From the NCBI RefSeq assembly GCF_003284935.1, contig NZ_QMEV01000010.1:1-64000 (forward strand): 64,000 nucleotides of DNA. Reading direction: 5' to 3'. The notes beneath the pieces were generated by a model that saw nothing but the letters and a program-made list of their open reading frames with translations, had not been told where the DNA came from and made no database searches. Of this stretch, positions 56,120 to 63,622 are shown in pieces. Position numbers and translations under genes: made by a program. Positions within the stretch are counted from its first letter, which is position 1, and every line of letters starts with the position of its first letter. This DNA comes from Mycobacterium colombiense (GTDB lineage Bacteria > Actinomycetota > Actinomycetes > Mycobacteriales > Mycobacteriaceae).

Positions 56120-56677
56120 GTGGCTCGTAAGCTGGCGGCTGTGAGCGGGGTTCTGACGCAGCGTGCACGGCGCGAGACCGAGACGCGGCTGGCTGAGCAG
56201 CCGCGGCGGTTGGCGCATGTCCGGGGCGTCGCGGCGACTGCCGAGCGGTTGAGTCGGCGTTTCGATCCCCAGACAGCGGACTGTCTGGTCGCAGCGGCGT
56301 GGCTGCACGATATCGGTTACGCATCGTCGTTGCGCCGGACCGGGTTTCATCCGCTCGATGGAGCGGAGTACGTGCGAGCGGCCGGCTTCGGGGAGCTGGC
56401 CGCCTCCTTGGTGGCCTTTCATACCGGAGCGCACGCGGAGGCTGCCGAGCGGGGCTTGTCAGGCTTATCCGCGTTCAGTGATCCGCCCAGCGATTTCCTT
56501 GATGTGCTGACTTTTTGCGATCTGACGACCGGACCTGACGGGGCGCCGATATCACCGCGCGATCGGTTACGCGACGTGCTGTCGCGTTATGGATCCGAGG
56601 ACCCGGTGCACCGGGCGGTCGACGCGGGCCGCGACGAATTGTTGGCGGCCGTCCGGCGAGTACGCGACTGGCTATAA
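56120..56677 (+). CDS. HD-domain phosphohydrolase
   Basis: 185-aa protein. AAWLHDIGYASS (about residue 57) is the HD motif, with a preceding HVRGVAATAERL (His ligand) and a later VAFHTGAH. These enzymes hydrolyse nucleotides or related phosphates. Start uncertain: GTG 56120 or GTG 56141. It converges on the Nudix gene with a 10-bp gap and lies in the ICE accessory block. Confidence 0.8.
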   Translation: MARKLAAVSGVLTQRARRETETRLAEQPRRLAHVRGVAATAERLSRRFDPQTADCLVAAAWLHDIGYASSLRRTGFHPLDGAEYVRAAGFGELAASLVAFHTGAHAEAAERGLSGLSAFSDPPSDFLDVLTFCDLTTGPDGAPISPRDRLRDVLSRYGSEDPVHRAVDAGRDELLAAVRRVRDWL

Positions 56678-56687
56678 ACCCAGCCGG

Positions 56688-57155
56688 TTAGCCGAGGTAG
56701 GGGCCGTCGCGGTGTTGCAGGTAGTGCTCGATGCGCAGCCTCATCGACGGATGCATATCCAGGTTAGGGATCTCGTCGGGTGCAGTCCAGGCGATGTCCG
56801 TGCTTTCGTGGTCGATGGCAAGGGTGCCGCCGAGCACCGTGGTGGTGAACAGGAGCGAGAATTGCTGGCGGACTTCGCCATCGGTGAACGCGACCACGTG
56901 GCGGGGATTGGTGTAGACACCGACCAGACCCGTGACTTTGACGTCAAGCCCGGTTTCCTCTTTGACTTCCCGCACGGCGGTGTCGGCGATAGTTTCGCCG
57001 ATGTCGTGGCCGCCGCCCGGTAGCGCCCACAGGGTGTTGTCGCGGCGTTTGATCAGCAGAATGCGACCGTGTTCGTCGGTGACGATGGCCGAGGCCGACG
57101 GAACGACACTGTTGGGCGCCGGGGCGTTGGGGTCGTTGTAGTAGTCGGTGCGCAT
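56688..57155 (-). CDS. Nudix hydrolase (Pif-like)
   Basis: 155-aa Nudix protein with the full box from GGGHDIGETIADTA to REVKEETGL (about residues 46-69). Nudix genes are common in pSAM2-class elements; the pSAM2 immunity factor Pif contains this domain, so entry exclusion or regulation is possible, but plain nucleotide hydrolysis is equally likely. It lies downstream of, and 5 bp from, the HTH regulator in one operon. Confidence 0.88.
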   Translation of the reverse strand: MRTDYYNDPNAPAPNSVVPSASAIVTDEHGRILLIKRRDNTLWALPGGGHDIGETIADTAVREVKEETGLDVKVTGLVGVYTNPRHVVAFTDGEVRQQFSLLFTTTVLGGTLAIDHESTDIAWTAPDEIPNLDMHPSMRLRIEHYLQHRDGPYLG

Positions 57156-57160
57156 CGGGG

Positions 57161-57961
57161 TCAGCCTTTCGAGGTCAGCGGTCTGGCATGGTCCCAGACC
57201 TGGGTGAAAGCGTCTTCAAGGGTGGCCCAGAGCCGTGGCTCGTGGTGACGTGACAGAACCAGCACAGGGTTGTTGCGCCCGGCTGAGCCGTAGATGTGGA
57301 AGTTGACGATCATGGCGTCATCGACCCGAAAGATCGACGTGTAGAGCGCGGTGTCGTGGGTGCGGATGTCCAGCCCCGGGGTGCCGGCGTGAGGGGCGAG
57401 CAGTTCCACGGACGTGCGGCAGCGGGCGATGACGGCCTCGCCGATCCCTTCCTCCTCGCCGCGCAGGATCGTGGTGGGGGTGTCGGGGTCCCCGACGAGA
57501 AACCGCACCGTCACACCGCGGGCGGCGGCGGCGAGCAGGGTGTCGAGGAATCCGTCGAGGGTTTCGAACAGGAACGTGGCCGCCAGGACGAGGATGTCGA
57601 TGCCGGTGGTGGCGTCGGCGAAATGCTGCTGCCACATGGTGATGGGTAGCTGGGTGCGGCTGGCATACAGGGTCGCGGTGAACGGCCCACCCGCAGACGC
57701 TGTTGCCACTGCGCTCGCGGTGGAGGGTGGGTACTGGTTGGGCCACAGGTCATGCGGGGTGCAGTCGAGCACCTCGCTGGCTCTGTGGGCGTTGTGTTCG
57801 CGAATTCTGTAGTCGCTATCGGCCAGCCAGCGTCGCACCGACTTGATATCGACACCCACCGCGGTGGCGAACCGCTGCGAGGACAGACCTTTGGCGTGTA
57901 GCCGCTGCACGAGGCGATCGTTGGGAGTGATGGCGGCCTCGGTGCCGTCCTGCTCGTCCAT
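57161..57961 (-). CDS. HTH regulator with C-terminal ligand-like domain (DUF5919 type)
   Basis: 266-aa protein. N-terminal Xre-like HTH (LSSQRFATAVGVDIKSVRRW, about residues 27-46) and a C-terminal 150-residue domain (FLFETLDGFLDTLLAAAARG) with alternating strands and helices, common in regulators of actinomycete ICEs. Start may be ATG 57961 or 57976; a longer frame extends into the repeat-rich control region. It probably represses the transfer genes divergently transcribed at 58216. Confidence 0.8.
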   Translation of the reverse strand: MDEQDGTEAAITPNDRLVQRLHAKGLSSQRFATAVGVDIKSVRRWLADSDYRIREHNAHRASEVLDCTPHDLWPNQYPPSTASAVATASAGGPFTATLYASRTQLPITMWQQHFADATTGIDILVLAATFLFETLDGFLDTLLAAAARGVTVRFLVGDPDTPTTILRGEEEGIGEAVIARCRTSVELLAPHAGTPGLDIRTHDTALYTSIFRVDDAMIVNFHIYGSAGRNNPVLVLSRHHEPRLWATLEDAFTQVWDHARPLTSKG

Positions 57962-57976
57962 CGTGCCAGCGCACAT

Positions 57977-58215
57977 CTTCCCGTGTCGTCCGTATCCATC
58001 CCTCAGCGCGTGGTGTCTAGTTTGCCATGCGACTGCCGCCACCCGGCGGCGATAGTGCCGGTGTGATGTCCGTGGGTATGTCCGGGCCGTGTCCGAAATG
58101 CCCGTGGATGTGTCGGAAATGTCGGCATATGTCTCTCGCAACGTCCGTGATGTCCACGTGAACTGAGTCCAGCGCCGGACCGGCGTCAACAGCTCACGAA
58201 AGGACCAGTAGGACA
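57977..58215. promoter_or_regulatory. Control region with TGTCCG/TGTCGG repeats
   Basis: Divergent region between the HTH regulator and the transfer operon. GTGTCCGAAATG (58089-58100) and GTGTCGGAAATG (58110-58121) are 11/12 identical and exactly 21 bp apart; related ATGTCCG units occur at 58066, 58078 and 58150 approximately. These look like operator sites on one face of the helix or replication iterons. Confidence 0.5.
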
Positions 58216-58560
58216 ATGCGTTTGAGAATCGATACGTCTGGGACTCGTTTTATCGTCACCCGCGCTCCTGAGCCACGGCTGAACTTCGAAACCGGCGCCC
58301 CGAAAGTCGACACCGCCACCGGGATGCCGATGTACGCCACCCAGGTCCTCGCGCTGGATGACTCCGGCGGCGAAGTGCTCATTGTCACTGTGGCAGGAGA
58401 CCCCAAAGTGACAGTCACGCAGCCTGTTTCGGTAGTTGGTCTGGTGGCCATCCCGTGGGCCCAAGGTGATCGCAGCGGGGTGGCGTTCCGTGCTGATGCC
58501 CTCACCGCCGCCACCGCCAGTGGTGCTGCGCCGAGTGAGCAGACACGCCCGCAGAAGTAA
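58216..58560 (+). CDS. SCO3933-family small regulatory protein
   Basis: 114-aa beta-rich protein (TRAPEPRLNFETGAPKVD, VTVAGDPKVTVTQPVSVVGL, AIPWAQGDRSGVAFRA). The family is typical of actinomycete ICEs, encoded directly upstream of the FtsK-like gene. It is thought to be regulatory, with a fold that may bind nucleic acid; function here is unproven. First gene of the transfer operon, with GAAAGGA before ATG. Confidence 0.8.
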   Translation: MRLRIDTSGTRFIVTRAPEPRLNFETGAPKVDTATGMPMYATQVLALDDSGGEVLIVTVAGDPKVTVTQPVSVVGLVAIPWAQGDRSGVAFRADALTAATASGAAPSEQTRPQK

Positions 58561-58664
58561 CAACCCCCAAGCGGGTGTGGGGTGCGGTGAGCAGATCATC
58601 GCACCCCGCCACCCCGACACCCCGGGCATTGCTGTTGACCACACGCTCACGGAGGGCATCTCTC

Positions 58665-60110
58665 ATGACATCGAACAAGAAGAACACCACCAACAGTGGA
58701 TCAGGCGATGACGACTGGTTCGGAGAACTGGTCATGTCGCTGTTCACCGCATCCGGGTATGTGCTGTGGTGGGCGGTGCTGTTCCCGGCGATCAGCGTGC
58801 CCATCATCGCCAGCCTCGTCCTTGCTATCAGCCACGGCCCACGCGTGGGCCTGATCTGCGCGATCGTGTGCAGTGCCGGGTATGCGGGCTGGGCCTGGCT
58901 CCAACCGGGGTCATTTCGCGCCTGGGTGACCGAACCGGTACGGCGGCGCTGGCTCACGTGGTCGCGCTACACCCGCACCTGGGAATCGATCTGCACCTTG
59001 CACGGCCTGACCGCCACCCTCGGCGGACGCACTCTCACTCCCACCCTGCGCACGGTGACGATCGGTAAAACCACCGATGTGCTCGTGGTGCGGATCGTCA
59101 CCGGCCAGTCCGTGGCAGATTGGCATAAACAGTCCGACGCGCTGGCCGCCGCGTGGCGCGCCGGCCGCATCAGCATCACCGCCATCTCGCCCGGCGAACT
59201 GCGCATCACGTTAATGCGCGCAGACGTGCTGGCTGAACCGATCGCCCTGCCCATGCCAACCCCGGCCACCCCGGTCGATCTGGTGTCGGTGCGGGTCGGG
59301 ATCACCGAAACGCGACATTGGTGGCAGGTGCCGCTGCTCGGTCACCACGTGCTGATCGCCGGGGCAACCGGCGCAGGCAAAGGCTCAGTGCTGTGGTCGT
59401 TGATCGCCGGCATTGCCCCCGCGGTGAAGACCGGGCTGGTCGGGTTGTGTGTCATCGACCCCAAAGGCGGCATGGAACTCGGTGCCGGAGCACCCCTGTT
59501 CACCGTGTTCACCCACGACGCCACCGACACCACCCTGGAGTTGCTACGCCAGCTCGTCACGGTGATGCACGCCCGGGCGAATCGTCTGCGCGGCCACACC
59601 CGCCTACACACCCCCACGACGTCGGAGCCGTTGTTCGTTGCGGTGATCGATGAGATCGCCGCACTGACCGCATACGTGACCGACCGCAAGGTCCGCACCG
59701 AAATCGAACAACTCCTGGGCCTGCTGCTCTCCCAAGGCCGCGCAGTCGGCATCAGCGTGGTCGCCGCGGTCCAAGACCCGGCCAAAGACACCCTGCCGGT
59801 ACGGCAGCTGTTCACGGTGCGGATCGGGTTGCGGCTGACCGAAGCCACCCAAACCACCATGGTCCTCGGCCAAGGGGCGCGCGATGCCGGGGCAGAATGC
59901 GACCGCATCCCCGACACCACCCCCGGGGTGGGCTACATGATGGTTGACGGCACCGCCCACGCCCAGCGGGTGCGGGCCTTTCACGTCACCGACCACGACA
60001 TTACCGCCCTGGCCAGCCGGTTCCGCCGAACCGCGAGGCGACCGAACAAGCCCCACCAGCCACACAACACCGATACCGGCCACACCGCGAGTGAGGGCAG
60101 CGGTGAATAG
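58665..60110 (+). CDS. FtsK/SpoIIIE-type DNA translocase (TraSA-like)
   Basis: 481-aa protein with two N-terminal transmembrane segments (about residues 22-75) and an FtsK ATPase domain: Walker A GATGAGKGSV (about 229), Walker B LFVAVIDEIAAL (about 324). Such proteins move double-stranded DNA between mycelial or bacterial cells as the only essential transfer protein of pSAM2-class elements. ATG 58665 has CGGAGGG upstream; it overlaps the rep gene. Confidence 0.9.
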   Translation: MTSNKKNTTNSGSGDDDWFGELVMSLFTASGYVLWWAVLFPAISVPIIASLVLAISHGPRVGLICAIVCSAGYAGWAWLQPGSFRAWVTEPVRRRWLTWSRYTRTWESICTLHGLTATLGGRTLTPTLRTVTIGKTTDVLVVRIVTGQSVADWHKQSDALAAAWRAGRISITAISPGELRITLMRADVLAEPIALPMPTPATPVDLVSVRVGITETRHWWQVPLLGHHVLIAGATGAGKGSVLWSLIAGIAPAVKTGLVGLCVIDPKGGMELGAGAPLFTVFTHDATDTTLELLRQLVTVMHARANRLRGHTRLHTPTTSEPLFVAVIDEIAALTAYVTDRKVRTEIEQLLGLLLSQGRAVGISVVAAVQDPAKDTLPVRQLFTVRIGLRLTEATQTTMVLGQGARDAGAECDRIPDTTPGVGYMMVDGTAHAQRVRAFHVTDHDITALASRFRRTARRPNKPHQPHNTDTGHTASEGSGE

Positions 60111-61592
60111 CTCCACGACATCGGCGCAGCTTGTCCTACCGGGTGTTCCGGATACAGCTGACACCGCCCGGGTGGTCGAGCAGATGGTGCGGCGCGCCGC
60201 CTCGATGGGATACGAATCCTGGTGGCGACGAGCAGAATCCGTCGGATTCTGCGCCCACCCCATCCAGCTGATCGGTGCCGATGAGTACGGGCGTCAGCGG
60301 GTGGTATGGACGCGCTGCAACAACCGTCGCGCCCACATCTGCCCCTCCTGCTCGGATCTCTACCCCGCGACACCTGGCAACTCGTGCACGCCGGTGCCGC
60401 TGGCGGTCACCACGGCATGCCCACCACGGTGGCCGATCATCCGCAAGTGTTTGTCACTCTCACCGCACCGAGCTTCGGGGCCGTCCACACCGCCACGAAG
60501 TCACGGGAGAAGGCAGCGCAGGTGTGCCGCGACCAGCACCGGGTCGGCGGCTACCGACGCTGCCCGCATGGAAAACAATTGTGGTGCAGCATGTCCCATG
60601 ATCATGGCGACGAGCGGGTCGGCCAGCCGCTGTGTCCGGAGTGCTACGACTATGCCGGGCATGTGCTGTTCACGTGGCACCTGCCCGAACTGTGGCGACG
60701 CTTCACCATCACCCTGCGGCGCGCCCTACGCAAAAGCCTGAAAGCCGCCGGAGTTGACCCGGATACGGTGCGAGTGAGCTTCATCAAGATCGTCGAACTG
60801 CAAGCCCGCGCTATCCCACACATCCACGCACTGATCCGCCTGGATCCCCACGACGACCTTGACCGCCCCGGGTGGGAATCACCTATCGGTGCAGTCGAAC
60901 TCGCTAGGGTCATCCAGTACGCCATCCGCACCGTCACACTCACCGTCAACGACCCGACAGCCGATGGCGGTGGGCAGACGATACGGTTCGGCACACAGAT
61001 CGACACCCAACCGCTAACCGCATCGGTGGATCCGCCGCCAAATGAGCACAATTCAGGCTCAGGCCGGTCCATGTCTAGCCGGCTGGTGGCGCGCTATCTC
61101 GCCAAGTATGTCACCAAATCCTTGGCAGCCCTCGGAATCAGCGCACGCCGCCTATCTACGGAAGCCATACCCGACCTGGACGTGTCCGAGCATGTGCGGA
61201 CCATCCTGACCACCATCAGCGATCTCGCGGACAAAGGACTGTCCGGCATCGGGCGGTGGTTGCACACCCTCGGATTCCGCGGCCACATCACCAGCAAATC
61301 CCGCCGTTATTCGACTACCATGACCGTGCTGCGCGAACAGCGCGCCATTTGGACGCGTGAGGAAAGCTCGAAAAGCACTGCATACCAATACGATCCCGAC
61401 TGTGACTTCGCCGGTGGCGATGATCTGGTGGCGTGGGAGTTTGACCGTGCCGGCCCCGGCAGCCTCGGCGATCGCAGTCTCGTCTATTCCGCGGCCCTCC
61501 AACGTATTCACATCCGCCGCATCGGACTAGTGGAAGCCCGTCGCCACACACGCAGCCAGCATTGGGATCCACCAGGGGCAAGCGATGGCTGA
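60103..61592 (+). pseudogene. Rolling-circle replication initiator (RepSA-like), frameshifted
   Basis: The 5' part (60103-60363) encodes VEQMVRRAASMGYESWWRRA and a zinc-type CNNRRAHICPSC; the 3' part continues in another frame from about 60364 (RDTWQLVHAGAAGGHHG). Relatives would read LYARDTWQ, consistent with one base lost between 60363 and 60364. The 3' part has CPHGKQLWCS, the HUH motif IPHIHALIRLD and YLAKYVTKS with the nicking-type Tyr. GTG 60103 overlaps the FtsK-like stop. As written, translation ends early, so autonomous replication may be lost unless the base is an error. Confidence 0.85.
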
Positions 61593-61782
61593 ACGATGCC
61601 CAACCCCACATGCTCGCTCCGAATGTGACGCTCGAATTAATGCACCGAGCATGTCAGAGGGAGGTGTTCAAATTGACCTGCCGAACCGGAATCGGCTTCC
61701 GCGCGAGGCCAACCGCGCGCTGGTAAACGTCATACTGGCTGTGCGGGACCGGACCCGCGGATCACGAAGGGAAGTGGCATGA
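61585..61782 (+). CDS. 65-aa ORF coupled between rep and integrase
   Basis: ATG 61585 overlaps the rep stop and the TGA at 61780-61782 overlaps the recombinase ATG. The product is basic (PNRNRLPREANRALVNVILA near its centre) with no recognisable HTH. An internal ATG at 61651 preceded by purine-rich sequence may be the real start. In related elements an excisionase occupies this place, so it is a candidate directionality factor or a chance overlap. Confidence 0.45.
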   Translation: MAERCPTPHARSECDARINAPSMSEGGVQIDLPNRNRLPREANRALVNVILAVRDRTRGSRREVA

Positions 61783-63425
61783 GCCTCAGGTTCGCTTTCT
61801 ATGGCCGAGTGAGTACCGAGGACGCTCAAGATCCCGAGGCGAGCCGCAGCTGGCAGAAACGTCGTGCCATCGATCTGATCACTCCGCATGGCGGAGTCCT
61901 CGCTGTCGACTACTTCGATATAGGTCAAAGCCGTTCGCTTCCCTGGAAACGCAGACCGGAGGCTTCACGTCTGCTTGCAGATGTCACTTCTCGTGACCGT
62001 GGCTTCGATGCCGTGGTGATCGGGGAACCTGCTCGCGCGTTCTACGGACCGCAATTTGCGCTCACTTTCCCGGTGCTCACGCACTACGGGGTTGGCCTAT
62101 GGGTGCCTGAAGTCGGCGGAGCGGTTGATCCCGGATCCGAGGCACACGACCTCGTGATGACGCTCTTCGGCGGTATGAGCAAGGGAGAACGCGCACGAAT
62201 CCAGATGCGCGTCCGTACCGCGATGTCGGCACTCGCGCAGGACACAACCAGATACCTCGGCGGTCGCCCACCGTACGGGTATCGACTCGTCGATGCCGGC
62301 CCGCATCCCAACCCTGCCAAGGCAAGTCTTGGGCAGCGGCTCCATCGTCTCGAACCCGACCCCGCGACATGTTCGGTCGTCGAGCGGATCTACCGCATGT
62401 ACGCCGATGGTGCTGGCTTGCGCTTCATCGCACAGCAGCTCACCGACGATGGAGTGCCATCACCAAGCCAATATGACCCGGAGCGGAACCGGCACCGTGA
62501 TCCGCGCGGATGGTCCCATTCGGCGATCCGCGCAATCCTCGACAACCCGGCGTACCGCGGTATTCGTGTGTGGGGCAAGCAGGAGAAATACGAGGTCTTG
62601 GTCAACCCCGACGATGTCGCTGCCGGGTACGAGACTCGCATGCGGTGGCGTGACGAGGTCGACTGGATCGCACCTGACCGGCGAACGCACGAAGCGCTGA
62701 TCACTGACGAGCTGGCGCGGGCTGTCCGACTTCGGATGCAGGCGCGGCGGGGTCCGGGTCTTGTGTGTAGCAGAGAATCGACGGTGCCATATGCGCTGCG
62801 CGGGCTGCTGTTCTGTGCCGCATGTGGACGCCGCATGCAGGGTGCCGCCCGACCAGGGAAGCAAACAACGCGCATCCTCTACCGATGTGAGCTGGGCAAG
62901 TCGCGTTCCGTACCTGTGGACCTGAGTGACCATCCGCGCACCGTCTATCTTCGGGAAGACGAGGTGACCGCACGACTGGACGAATGGATCGCCACCCTGG
63001 CCGATCCAGAAGACCTCGCCCGCGGGCAGGAGATGGACCCCTCGGCGAGAACTGGCCACGCCGCCTTGCAGCGCGAGCTGAGCGAGGTCAATAGCAAGGT
63101 TGCCGCCTTGGTCGCGGCCGTGGAGTCTGGTGTGGCCGTTGAGGACTTGACTGCTGCGTTGCGTCGTCGCACGGCCGAGCGCGACGAGCTGAGGGCACGT
63201 CTTGAGCGCACGGAGCGGCCCCATGTCATGTCTGCCGCACAGATCAGCCAGCTGGTCGAAGAATTGGGCGGGCTGTCGGCCATCCTCGGTGCGGCAACCG
63301 GGGCGGAACGCGCTCAGGTGTACGCAAGCTTGGGTCTGCGTCTTGATTACGATCCGCACCTGCGGCGAGTCACGGCGACAGCCGACCTGAGTCGTGTCGC
63401 CGGATGTGTCCGAGGGGGGACTTGA
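61779..63425 (+). CDS. Large serine recombinase (integrase)
   Basis: 548-aa serine integrase. Resolvase domain about residues 3-150 with the nucleophilic Ser in YGRVSTED and later GGMSKGERARIQMRV; recombinase domain about 165-300 (PYGYRLVDAG, RGIRVWGKQEKYE); zinc ribbon LFCAACGRRMQG with RCELGK; and a coiled coil about 420-470. It mediates integration at tRNA-Leu. Its stop codon (63423-63425) lies in the attachment core, so its last residues are encoded by the tRNA 3' end. Confidence 0.92.
   Translation: MSLRFAFYGRVSTEDAQDPEASRSWQKRRAIDLITPHGGVLAVDYFDIGQSRSLPWKRRPEASRLLADVTSRDRGFDAVVIGEPARAFYGPQFALTFPVLTHYGVGLWVPEVGGAVDPGSEAHDLVMTLFGGMSKGERARIQMRVRTAMSALAQDTTRYLGGRPPYGYRLVDAGPHPNPAKASLGQRLHRLEPDPATCSVVERIYRMYADGAGLRFIAQQLTDDGVPSPSQYDPERNRHRDPRGWSHSAIRAILDNPAYRGIRVWGKQEKYEVLVNPDDVAAGYETRMRWRDEVDWIAPDRRTHEALITDELARAVRLRMQARRGPGLVCSRESTVPYALRGLLFCAACGRRMQGAARPGKQTTRILYRCELGKSRSVPVDLSDHPRTVYLREDEVTARLDEWIATLADPEDLARGQEMDPSARTGHAALQRELSEVNSKVAALVAAVESGVAVEDLTAALRRRTAERDELRARLERTERPHVMSAAQISQLVEELGGLSAILGAATGAERAQVYASLGLRLDYDPHLRRVTATADLSRVAGCVRGGT
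63406..63424. repeat. attR core (19-bp direct repeat)
   Basis: Identical to 10617-10635. Bases 63408-63424 are the 3' end of the tRNA-Leu gene, which therefore stays intact after integration. Confidence 0.9.
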
Positions 63426-63492
63426 ACCCCCACGCCCATTAGTAGGGCACTAGCACCTCAAGCTAGCGCGTCTGCCATTCCGCCACTCGGAC
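63408..63492 (-). tRNA. tRNA-Leu (anticodon GAG)
   Basis: The minus strand folds as an 85-nt class II tRNA: acceptor arms GTCCGAG and CTCGGAC pair perfectly, the anticodon stem CTAGC/GCTAG encloses the loop TTGAGGT (anticodon GAG), a long variable arm follows, and the T arm contains GTTCAAGTC. CCA is not encoded. It is the integration target of the element. Confidence 0.95.
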
Positions 63493-63622
63493 AAGGCCAA
63501 ACCAGCATGGGTTGGCAGCTAAGGCTATCGGATCGTCGACCGCGAACCCAATCCAGCTCCCGCAGACGTGTCGACGATCGGCATCGAGCCGTCCGGCCGC
63601 CGCAATGGTAGGAAAGGTGGTT

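Larger units (their letters stand above)
10617..63424. mobile_element. 52.8-kb actinomycete integrative and conjugative element in tRNA-Leu(GAG)
   Basis: The segment is bounded by identical 19-bp repeats, the right one being the 3' end of a tRNA-Leu gene. Inside the right end is a serine recombinase, an HUH replication initiator and an FtsK-like translocase; chromosomal synteny of mycobacteria continues on both outer sides. The rest is catabolic cargo. Single-protein double-stranded DNA translocation by an FtsK-like protein plus a rolling-circle Rep is the hallmark of actinomycete ICEs. Replication may be impaired because the rep gene is frameshifted. Confidence 0.9.

Noticed and set aside
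55829..56130. Short plus-strand frames before the HD gene
   Set aside because: Arg/Gly-rich simple sequence without start context.
58089..58121. CRISPR-like repeat pair
   Set aside because: Only two close copies with a 9-bp gap and no array or cas gene; better explained as operator or iteron sites.
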